This document shows, in pieces, positions 1 to 5,243 of a DNA stretch of 5,528 bases. The notes beneath the pieces were generated by a model. That model was not told the origin of the DNA. It searched no databases and was given only the letters and a program-made list of their open reading frames with translations. Numbering within the stretch: position 1 is the stretch's first letter; each line of letters opens with the position of its first letter. A program made the translations under genes and the position numbers. The stretch comes from an uncultured Planctomycetota bacterium (GTDB lineage Bacteria > Planctomycetota > SZUA-567 > JAFGNG01), in contig CAMZKK010000115.1 of the NCBI GenBank assembly GCA_947311175.1, positions 1 through 5,528 of the forward strand. The letters are read 5' to 3'.

Positions 1-1490
1 CAGTTCTTGTCTGCACTATCTCTATCATAAAACATTGCATCAGCTTCATCCCAAAACAGCACGGCATTTTCAGTAGTAGCGGTGACAAATGTTTCGACAA
101 TATTTTTTTCGGTACCGCCAACAAAACAATTTTGGATTTTTGAATAATCTGTAACTAAAATTCGTTTATTCAATTTATGTGCCAATGCCTCTGCGCAAGC
201 TGTTTTGCCAACGCCCGGAGGTCCCCCAAAAAGTAAGGTTACAGCATTACCATACATAATGGTTTCAGAAAATCCCCAATCATCAAAAATAGTATCTTTG
301 TTTTTACTTTGAGCTATGGCAGATAGTAGTGCATCTTTCACTTCAGGATACAAAATCAACTGACTCATCTTCATTTTTGGCAAGCGTGATTTCTTTTTTT
401 CTTCCCTTATTCCTTTTATTTTTAATCTCGAAAGAAGCTCTGAACTTAATTCATAACTTGCCTTATTCAAAAAATCTTCATCTTCTCTTAATTTGCTATT
501 TGTGGGATAATTACAAATTTTAATATAATTATTTCTGCGGAGAAAACGATTGGCTTTTAGGAGTCTCAGTGTTGGTAATGGATGCAAGGGGTTTTTTGCA
601 ACAAGCTGACAAATCTCTTCACCAGTTAATTTAGTAAAATAATTTTTCAAAAATTTCATTTTTTGCATCAAGAGAATAATCAAAACTCTTTTTTCTTCAA
701 GTTGCATCTTTTCCTGCAGAAGTTCACACAGCCGCCATTTTGGATGTAAATCAACAGTTTTGTTCATCAATTTTTCTTGCCGAATAATCTTGCTATTTAA
801 TTTATTCATTTTCGATTCTTTATCACTTCTTCTTGTTCCAAATAATTGGCCATAATTATTATTATCTAAAACATCTGCCCTTTCTTCAAAACAAAGACTA
901 AGCTCTTTCATTTTTAACACCAATTCTTGTTGATTTTTTACCTTCCACACCGTCATCGATTTATATTTTTTTTTAAGCATAGGGTTAACAAAATCTATAT
1001 TAATTGTTACATTATTATGCGAAATCAAATCTGATTCATCGACAACTACCAATCCCGAATTAATCAACCGACTGTCTTCTGCTAAGGACTGAACAACTTT
1101 TAAACTATTACCGGTTTTATTATTTAAAAATTCTTGAATATCACAAATATCGTGAATGGTAATCCCAAACCCCATAGTTGACCCCATTAAGAGTAACGCT
1201 ATATCTTGTTCAAATGAATTAAGCTTAGTATCTCTAAACAACTCCATCAAATATGTTTTCTTTGGATAGTTATCTTTCGCCTTCGAAAACCACCGCTTCA
1301 TTTTCCTTTCTGCTGTTATCAAATCTTTTCTTTCGTCATATTCAGCTGTCGATACCTCTTTTTGGAGATTAAAAACCAATGTTTTTGCCTCAATTAAATC
1401 TCCATCACTCTTAAACTTAACTTGTCTTCTATTTAAATAATCATTCATTTTATTCAGAATCTTATTTTTGTCTGTTTTGTAATAGCTCAT
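1..1490 (-). CDS. AAA+ ATPase with long winged-helix-like N-terminal region (3' end cut by window edge)
   Basis: The reverse strand is open without a stop from ATG at 1490 to the window edge: 496 codons plus 2 nt. AAGGAG at 1502-1497, 6 nt upstream, supports this start. The ATPase core begins near residue 395. Walker A is GPPGVGKT (residues 423-430, nt 201-224). A pore-loop-like FVGG is at 456-459, followed by EKNIVETF, and Walker B is VLFWDEAD (477-484). Sensor 1, arginine finger and lid would lie beyond the edge. Ahead of the core are two stretches that look like winged helices by eye: about 86-170 (FEQDIALLLMG and the following helices and strands) and about 250-360 (LEEKRVLIILLMQ onward), joined by a charged linker. 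This layout resembles the stand-alone AAA+ ATPases with N-terminal winged-helix domains (COG0464-like) that include ATPases of contractile injection system loci. The resemblance is from memory and no such locus is visible here. The AAA assignment is firm; substrate and role are unknown. Confidence 0.92.
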   Translation of the reverse strand, partial: MSYYKTDKNKILNKMNDYLNRRQVKFKSDGDLIEAKTLVFNLQKEVSTAEYDERKDLITAERKMKRWFSKAKDNYPKKTYLMELFRDTKLNSFEQDIALLLMGSTMGFGITIHDICDIQEFLNNKTGNSLKVVQSLAEDSRLINSGLVVVDESDLISHNNVTINIDFVNPMLKKKYKSMTVWKVKNQQELVLKMKELSLCFEERADVLDNNNYGQLFGTRRSDKESKMNKLNSKIIRQEKLMNKTVDLHPKWRLCELLQEKMQLEEKRVLIILLMQKMKFLKNYFTKLTGEEICQLVAKNPLHPLPTLRLLKANRFLRRNNYIKICNYPTNSKLREDEDFLNKASYELSSELLSRLKIKGIREEKKKSRLPKMKMSQLILYPEVKDALLSAIAQSKNKDTIFDDWGFSETIMYGNAVTLLFGGPPGVGKTACAEALAHKLNKRILVTDYSKIQNCFVGGTEKNIVETFVTATTENAVLFWDEADAMFYDRDSADKN

Positions 1491-1560
1491 AATTTGCTCC
1501 TTATGACTGCTTGGTAAATAAATTAGTAAAATGACGGGTATGCAGAGAGTATGCACCCTT

Positions 1561-1615
1561 ATTTGCCAATAAATAGATTGTCAAATAGCAATAACTCAAA
1601 TTACAATATTTGAGT
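1561..1615 (-). promoter_or_regulatory. Paired dyads over a TTGACA box upstream of the AAA+ ATPase gene
   Basis: Two inverted repeats lie side by side. The first is ATTTGCCAAT (1561-1570) and ATTGTCAAAT (1577-1586), 9 of 10 pairs matching. The second is ACTCAAAT (1594-1601) and ATTTGAGT (1608-1615), a perfect 8-bp match. Their centres are 31 bp apart, close to three helical turns, and all four arms contain CAAAT/ATTTG. On the minus strand a consensus -35 hexamer TTGACA (1584-1579) sits inside the first dyad. At 17-bp spacing the -10 would be TAAGGG, a poor match, so the promoter itself is uncertain. The position, 70 to 125 bp upstream of the ATPase start, fits an operator for that gene. Confidence 0.4.
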
Positions 1616-1624
1616 GTCTCAACT
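1613..1624. repeat. 12-bp direct repeat, copy 1 (AGTGTCTCAACT)
   Basis: The 12-mer AGTGTCTCAACT occurs here and again at 1822-1833, in the same orientation and 209 bp apart. It overlaps the right arm of the second dyad upstream of the ATPase gene. Twelve identical bases within a gap of about 430 bp are not expected often by chance, but a single pair is weak evidence for a functional element. Confidence 0.45.
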
Positions 1625-1656
1625 TATTAATATTTTTTTTTATTATCCTTTAAATA

Positions 1657-1686
1657 TTGATTGTTTATTATCTATTACATTATACA
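1657..1686 (+). promoter_or_regulatory. Candidate sigma70-like promoter for the small ORF
   Basis: TTGATT (1657-1662) and TATACA (1681-1686) are spaced by 18 bp; TTATAC (1680-1685) would give 17. Both boxes are near consensus, but the region is so AT-rich that such matches arise easily. Transcription would start near 1692, directly at the hairpin at 1694-1714, and would run into the small ORF at 1755. Confidence 0.3.
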
Positions 1687-1693
1687 ATTGATG

Positions 1694-1737
1694 GTGGGAC
1701 ATCTATTGCCCCACATTCGTTTTTATTTTATTTTTTT
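1694..1737 (+). terminator. Weak hairpin with T-rich tail (attenuator or terminator-like)
   Basis: GTGGG (1694-1698) and CCCAC (1710-1714) can form a 5-bp GC-rich stem with an 11-nt loop. It is followed by a T-rich stretch (1716-1737) with T runs of 5, 4 and 7. The arrangement looks like an intrinsic terminator on the plus strand, but no gene ends upstream on that strand, so a leader attenuator or a very short RNA would be needed to explain it. The stem is short and the surroundings are AT-rich, so chance is possible. Confidence 0.25.
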
Positions 1738-1754
1738 ATAAATTGGAGAAAAAG

Positions 1755-1865
1755 ATGCAAAATCTAACGAGGACAAGATTAGGTCGATTGATTGAGTCGG
1801 ATCATTCAGTAAAGTCTGACAAGTGTCTCAACTGCTCTGCATTTGTCGTTAGTAGGAAAACATAA
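1755..1865 (+). CDS. Possible small ORF, 36 codons, unknown function
   Basis: ATG at 1755 is preceded by GGAGA (1745-1749) at good spacing, and the frame stops at TAA 1863-1865. The predicted peptide starts MQNLTRTRLGRLIESD and ends SAFVVSRKT. It is basic, has no obvious membrane segment, and contains one CxxC pair (CLNC). It lies alone between the ATPase gene and the convergent permease gene. I do not recognise a family. The DNA is mildly repetitive (AGTCGGA and AGTCTGA 18 nt apart) and contains copy 2 of the 12-bp repeat, so it may be a non-coding repeat that happens to carry an ORF. Confidence 0.25.
   Translation: MQNLTRTRLGRLIESDHSVKSDKCLNCSAFVVSRKT
1822..1833. repeat. 12-bp direct repeat, copy 2 (AGTGTCTCAACT)
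   Basis: This is an exact, same-orientation match to 1613-1624. It lies inside the 36-codon ORF, where it covers part of the codons for KCLNC. The two copies bracket the AT-rich stretch that holds the candidate promoter, hairpin and ribosome binding site. It could mark a small insertion or a shared binding site, or be chance. Confidence 0.45.
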
Positions 1866-1923
1866 TTGCCGTTTACTAATCCGAAAAGGTCATGTGCTTC
1901 TATTTCAGCAGCGGGGGTTTAGG

Positions 1924-2787
1924 TTAAACTGTATCCATAAAGTTTTTTTCGGTATAATTAAAAACAATTATTCCTACTAAGAGCAGGCATCCGATAACTC
2001 CAAAACTGTAGAGCAACCCCCACCATGAAATTGAACCGCAACCAAGAAAGCCAAAACGAATTGCCTCAATGATTGAGGTGAGGGGATTGAGTAATAATAT
2101 CTGCCGAAATGTTCCTTTTGCAATTGAAAGAGGATAAATTACCGGTGTGGCATACATCATCAATTGCACCCCAAATTGAAGAAGAAACATCAAATCCCGA
2201 TATTTAGTAGTTAAAGAGGTAATAATCATTCCGGCAGCAAGAGCCAAAGATGCCTGGGCTATTATCAATATTGGCAATGGCAACAAATAAATATTTGGTG
2301 AAAAAGAATTGTCTTGTTTGAAATACAGATAGTATAAAAAGAATAATAAAAACATGATAAATTGAATTGAGAAACGAATAAGGTTTGAAGTAATGATTGA
2401 GAGTGGGGTGATTATTCGAGGAAAGTAAACCTTACCAAAAAGCATTTGATTGTCACGAAATGTTGTTGCGGTGGTGGTAAGACAAATTGAAAAATAATTC
2501 CAACAAATTATACCGACAAGGTAAAAAAGCGGTGCCGGCACGCCATCGGTTGAGATTCCTGCCAAGCGATTAAAAATGAATGAAAACATAACCATCGTAA
2601 ATAACGGTTGCATAAAATACCAAATCGGGCCAAGAATGGTTTGTTTGTACACAGAGACAAAATCTCGCCGCACAAACAACCACATCAAATCTCGATATTG
2701 CCAAGCCTCACCTAATCGCAAAGAAAGAAGGCTTCTTTTCGGCTCAATAATTTCAGTCCATCGTGGCTCAGTCTTTGTCTTAGTCAT
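1924..2787 (-). CDS. ABC-2 type polysaccharide/polyol-phosphate export permease (Wzm-like)
   Basis: This 287-residue protein is the membrane subunit of an ABC exporter that moves lipid-linked O-antigen, teichoic acid or capsule glycans across the inner membrane. An interface region at about 19-61 carries family signatures: EPKRS, YRDLMWLFVRRDF, YKQTILGPIW and the MQP that opens the first span. About six membrane spans follow, near 57-75, 86-107, 136-156, 166-190, 198-218 and 255-276. Other family motifs are TKYRD (194-198), TPVIYP (214-219), NPLTSIIEAIR (234-244) and a charged tail FNYTEKNFMDTV. Length and start agree with the family, although no Shine-Dalgarno precedes the ATG, only A-rich sequence. 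It is transcribed away from the glycosyltransferase. The usual ATP-binding partner (Wzt-type) is absent on both sides; the next gene downstream is a AAA+ ATPase, not an ABC ATPase. The exported substrate cannot be told from sequence. Confidence 0.9.
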   Translation of the reverse strand: MTKTKTEPRWTEIIEPKRSLLSLRLGEAWQYRDLMWLFVRRDFVSVYKQTILGPIWYFMQPLFTMVMFSFIFNRLAGISTDGVPAPLFYLVGIICWNYFSICLTTTATTFRDNQMLFGKVYFPRIITPLSIITSNLIRFSIQFIMFLLFFLYYLYFKQDNSFSPNIYLLPLPILIIAQASLALAAGMIITSLTTKYRDLMFLLQFGVQLMMYATPVIYPLSIAKGTFRQILLLNPLTSIIEAIRFGFLGCGSISWWGLLYSFGVIGCLLLVGIIVFNYTEKNFMDTV

Positions 2788-2862
2788 ATTTTGATTTTAT
2801 TTGATTTCATCATTACGGTAAAGAGTAAATTTAGGTAGTTGGCGAATATAATCATTTGTTCT

Positions 2863-2889
2863 TTGATATTGCTTTGAATGATGTATAAT
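2863..2889 (+). promoter_or_regulatory. Sigma70-like promoter for the glycosyltransferase-galE operon
   Basis: TTGATA (2863-2868) and a perfect TATAAT (2884-2889) are separated by 15 bp, somewhat short of the ideal 17. Transcription would begin near 2896. This gives a leader of about 40 nt to the GTG start at 2937, but only about 14 nt to the ATG at 2910. It lies in the 122-bp region between the divergent permease and glycosyltransferase genes. I could not identify a comparably convincing promoter for the permease on the other strand. Confidence 0.5.
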
Positions 2890-2924
2890 GAGTAATCTTA
2901 AATCCGCAAATGGAATTTAAAATC

Positions 2925-2931
2925 AAAGGAG
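2925..2931 (+). promoter_or_regulatory. Ribosome binding site AAAGGAG that selects the GTG start at 2937
   Basis: AAAGGAG lies 5 nt before the in-frame GTG at 2937. The upstream ATG at 2910 has no Shine-Dalgarno (preceded by AATCCGCAA). Family alignment also favours 2937: GT4 enzymes of this type begin a few residues before the first strand, here FWIAHINHIFP, so the nine extra residues from 2910 are probably not translated. Confidence 0.6.
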
Positions 2932-2936
2932 TTTTG

Positions 2937-3641
2937 GTGGCTGATAATTTTTGGATTGCTCATATAAATCATATTTTTCCTCTTATTCGGCAGACCTTTA
3001 CTTATCGTGAAGTTTCAGGACTTCGCGAACAAAACCTTGAGGTTAAAACATTTTCAATGAAAAACATAAATGGTTTAGAGTTGTCTGAAGAGGCAAAGCC
3101 TTTTATTGATGATACCTTTTATTTGCCGGGGGTTTTTAATCCAAAGACGATTTACCTTAATTTTAAACAATTTTTAAAAACTCCTGTGAAAATGCTAAAG
3201 TGGAAGATAATGGCTGCCTTTTCACCTTATTCAACTTGTAAAACATGGCGTGAATTTATTCAAAGTTATTTCCAATTTATGCGAGCAGCAGTGTTGGCTG
3301 ATGAGATTAGAAAAATCAACAAAACGACATCTTCTTCTGTTCATATCCACGCACAATTTATTGACGGAGCAGCCACCACCGCAATGATTGCTGCGGATTA
3401 CCTTGGCGTAAGCTTTAGTTTCTATAGTCACACCTCAAACAATGTTCAATTTTTGGATGACAAACTCAAACGAGCAAAATTCATTTTTTCTATTTCAGAA
3501 TTTGATAAAGCTAAGCTTTGTGAGATAGATGCTGATGCTTGCAAAAAAATATCGGTAATTCATTGCGGAATACCGCTATCTGATTGGAAGTATATTGAAA
3601 AAAACAAAATCCAAAATCCATCCTGTCTGTTGGGGGGTTAG
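2937..3641 (+). CDS. GT4-family glycosyltransferase, N-terminal part (frame changes after 3599)
   Basis: This segment encodes the acceptor-side Rossmann domain of a GT-B retaining glycosyltransferase (GT4) that would add a sugar from a nucleotide donor to a growing surface glycan at the inner membrane face. Numbering from GTG 2937, family signatures are HINHIFP with RQTFTYREV near the N-terminus, HIHAQF (136-141), the SFSFYSHTSN strand (159-168), ISEFDK (186-191) and VIHCGI (207-212). These match GT4 enzymes of the colanic acid or exopolysaccharide type. After DWKYIEKN the frame reads out of family into a short tail and stops at TAG 3639-3641. The expected continuation (KSILSVGG) is in the -1 frame. 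An ATG at 2910 would add nine residues but lacks a ribosome binding site. The stretch could be half of a working enzyme made by frameshifting, a recent pseudogene, or a sequencing error. The assignment to GT4 is firm; acceptor and sugar are not predictable. Confidence 0.85.
   Translation: MADNFWIAHINHIFPLIRQTFTYREVSGLREQNLEVKTFSMKNINGLELSEEAKPFIDDTFYLPGVFNPKTIYLNFKQFLKTPVKMLKWKIMAAFSPYSTCKTWREFIQSYFQFMRAAVLADEIRKINKTTSSSVHIHAQFIDGAATTAMIAADYLGVSFSFYSHTSNNVQFLDDKLKRAKFIFSISEFDKAKLCEIDADACKKISVIHCGIPLSDWKYIEKNKIQNPSCLLGG
3599..3605 (+). other. Slippery heptamer A AAA AAC at the frame change
   Basis: The upstream frame reads GAA AAA AAC at 3597-3605, so A3599 plus AAA AAC forms the canonical X XXY YYZ signal in exactly the phase needed for a -1 shift. 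The -1 frame has a stop (TGA 3596-3598) immediately before the heptamer and stays open afterwards to 4171. The shift must therefore fall at or after 3599, and the family motif SILSVGG puts it before about 3617. A 1-nt loss from the seven-A run would look the same, so programmed slippage, mutation and sequencing error cannot be separated here. Confidence 0.55.
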
Positions 3642-4171
3642 ATGAATTTAAGGGACATCATATCTTGATAGAGGCTTGCAATATTTTACACGCCAAAGGA
3701 ATTGATTTCTCATGTAGGATTATTGGTGAAGGCAGTTATCGAGATGAGCTCGAACGATTGATTGACAAATATAATTTAGCAGAAAATATAAATCTCTTAG
3801 GAAGTATGCCTCAAGAAAAAATCAAGGATGAATTGGCAAATGCCGGAATGTTTGTATTGGCATCGGTCAAATCGAAATCGGGAAATATGGATGGTATTCC
3901 GGTTGCACTTATGGAGGCGATGGCGTCTGGGGTGCCGGTTATTTCTACTCGAATATCGGGGATTACAGAGTTGATTGATAATGGTAAAAATGGATATTTG
4001 GTTGAAAGTGGAGATGCGAAAGCACCTGCAGATATTCTACTGGATAAAATAAACAATTATGATAAAGTTGCTGAATTGACAAAAATGGCAAGAAAGAAGA
4101 TTGAAGATTACTTTTCATTAGACAGTCAAAGTAAAGTAATGGCAAAAAATTTCAGGAGAGAACTAAAATGA
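3599..4171 (+). CDS. GT4-family glycosyltransferase, C-terminal nucleotide-sugar domain (-1 frame)
   Basis: This open frame continues the glycosyltransferase as the donor-binding Glycos_transf_1 domain. It begins QNPKSILSVGG at the shift, followed by KGHHILIEA, IIGEGSYRDELERLI, the NINLLGSMPQEKI strand-turn, and the donor-site signature DGIPVALMEAMASGVPV (first position 319 of the joined protein, second E at 327), then GITELIDNGKNGYLV. The usual E-x7-E pair reads D-x7-E, a conservative change I believe also occurs in this subfamily. Joined across the slippery site the product would be 411 residues, a normal length for the family. There is no good independent start: the first candidate is TTG at 3665, which would remove the conserved SVGG loop and its strand. 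The stop TGA overlaps the galE ATG (ATGA at 4168-4171), implying translational coupling and arguing that translation does reach this point. Confidence 0.85.
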   Translation, partial: KKQNPKSILSVGGLDEFKGHHILIEACNILHAKGIDFSCRIIGEGSYRDELERLIDKYNLAENINLLGSMPQEKIKDELANAGMFVLASVKSKSGNMDGIPVALMEAMASGVPVISTRISGITELIDNGKNGYLVESGDAKAPADILLDKINNYDKVAELTKMARKKIEDYFSLDSQSKVMAKNFRRELK

Positions 4172-5178
4172 GAATACTATTAACAGGTGGTGCTGGTTTT
4201 ATCGGTAGCCATACTTGTGTTGAATTGCTTGATGCAGGATTTGAGGTAACGATTGTTGACAACCTATCAAATAGCAGCGAAACTGCATTGAAAAGAGTGG
4301 AAGAGATTACTGGCAAAAAAGTATCTTTTCATAAGTGCGATATCCTTGACCGAGATTCATTAAAAAAGATTTTTGATAGCGAAAAGATTGATTCGGTAAT
4401 TCATTTTGCCGGACTTAAGGCGGTTGGTGAATCGAATGAAATCCCTCTAAAATACTTTTTAAATAATGTCGCAGGAACCGTTGTTTTATGCGAAGTGATG
4501 GCTGAGGTCGGAGTGAAAAATCTTGTTTTCAGCTCATCTGCAACCGTGTATGGCGACCCAAAATCAGTGCCGATTACCGAAGATTTTCCTCTTTCGGCAA
4601 CCAATCCATACGGTAGATCAAAATTAATGATTGAAGAGATTTTGCAAGACCTTTACAAATCAGACAATGATTGGAATATTGCAATGCTTAGATATTTCAA
4701 TCCGGTTGGTGCTCATCATAGCGGACGGATTGGAGAAGATCCAAATGGAATCCCTAACAACCTATTGCCATATATTGCACAAGTTGCGGTCGGCAAATTA
4801 AAAGAATTGAGTATCTTCGGTAACGACTATAACACCTCGGATGGAACTGGAGTTCGAGACTACATCCACGTCGTTGACCTCGCTCTTGGACATATTAAAG
4901 CCATTGATAAATTAAAAACAAATCCGGGATTAGTGACTTATAATCTTGGAACAGGTAATGGTTGTAGTGTGCTTGAAATGCTAAAGGCTTTTGAAAAAGC
5001 ATGTGAAAAGGAAATTCCCCATCGTTTTGCACCAAGAAGGGAAGGGGATGCCGAATCTTGTTATGCCGATTCATCTTTCGCTGAAAAAGAATTAAATTGG
5101 AAGGCAGAAAAAACTATTGATGATATGTGCAAAGATATGTGGAAATGGCAAAAAAACAACCCTGATGGATATAAATAA
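4168..5178 (+). CDS. galE: UDP-glucose 4-epimerase (possibly also UDP-GlcNAc 4-epimerase)
   Basis: GalE interconverts UDP-glucose and UDP-galactose in the cytoplasm using bound NAD; here it would supply activated galactose for the surface glycan. The protein is full length at 336 residues (E. coli GalE is 338). Visible motifs are the NAD-binding GGAGFIG (7-13), D31 at the end of the second strand, HFAGLKAVGES (79-89), FSSSATVYG with catalytic S124, the YxxxK pair Y148 and K152, RYFNPVGAH (175-183), DPNGIPNNLLPYIAQ and GTGVRDYIHVVDL. R291 and D294 align with E. coli R292 and D295. At the position of E. coli Tyr299 this protein has Cys298 (codon 5059-5061), the residue type found in epimerases that also accept UDP-GlcNAc. 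AGGAG at 4154-4158 is 9 nt before the ATG, and the start overlaps the glycosyltransferase stop by 4 bp. Epimerase identity is very sure; dual specificity is inferred. Confidence 0.97.
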   Translation: MRILLTGGAGFIGSHTCVELLDAGFEVTIVDNLSNSSETALKRVEEITGKKVSFHKCDILDRDSLKKIFDSEKIDSVIHFAGLKAVGESNEIPLKYFLNNVAGTVVLCEVMAEVGVKNLVFSSSATVYGDPKSVPITEDFPLSATNPYGRSKLMIEEILQDLYKSDNDWNIAMLRYFNPVGAHHSGRIGEDPNGIPNNLLPYIAQVAVGKLKELSIFGNDYNTSDGTGVRDYIHVVDLALGHIKAIDKLKTNPGLVTYNLGTGNGCSVLEMLKAFEKACEKEIPHRFAPRREGDAESCYADSSFAEKELNWKAEKTIDDMCKDMWKWQKNNPDGYK

Positions 5179-5182
5179 AACA

Positions 5183-5213
5183 AGGGACATGCAAAGTTTC
5201 TTTGCGTGTCCCT
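5183..5213 (+). terminator. 14-bp hairpin between galE and the polymerase-like gene
   Basis: Five bases after the galE stop, AGGGACATGCAAAG (5183-5196) pairs with CTTTGCGTGTCCCT (5200-5213) around a 3-nt TTT loop; all 14 positions pair, one as T-G. The sequence after it (CATCTTTATTCC) is only mildly T-rich, so as an intrinsic terminator it is imperfect. The next gene starts 31 nt downstream in the same direction with no clear promoter between. Partial termination, mRNA 3'-end protection of galE, or polarity control inside the operon are all compatible. Confidence 0.6.
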
Positions 5214-5243
5214 CATCTTTATTCCGATTACAAAGGATAATCT

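Noticed and set aside
329..523. Plus-strand ORF of 64 codons
   Set aside because: It lies antisense within the AAA+ ATPase gene; its composition is simple (Leu, Ser, Phe rich) and it has no supporting motif.
1536..1558. GGGT...ACCC hairpin with repeated TATGCA in the ATPase leader
   Set aside because: The stem is interrupted by a 2-nt bulge and the TGCA parts are self-palindromic; too weak for a separate regulatory call.
1491..1923. CRISPR array, tRNA or insertion-sequence ends in the large gap
   Set aside because: No regularly spaced repeats, cloverleaf-like sequence or terminal inverted repeats with a transposase could be seen; only the short elements listed.
2576..2794. Plus-strand ORF of 72 codons
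   Set aside because: It is antisense to the N-terminal half of the permease, whose family motifs are clear on the minus strand.
3231..3431. Minus-strand ORF over the glycosyltransferase
   Set aside because: It is a shadow of the GT4 N-terminal domain; no ribosome binding site or recognisable domain.
3632..3637. Run of six G residues near the stop of the first glycosyltransferase half as the frameshift point
   Set aside because: The family motif SILSVGG is already in the -1 frame upstream of the G run (from about 3617), so the frame change must lie before it.
3811..4145. Two overlapping minus-strand ORFs (3811-4056 and 3963-4145)
   Set aside because: Both are antisense to the conserved GT4 donor-binding domain and have no family features.
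4401..4604. Minus-strand ORF within galE
   Set aside because: It is antisense to strongly conserved GalE motifs, so it is a shadow frame.
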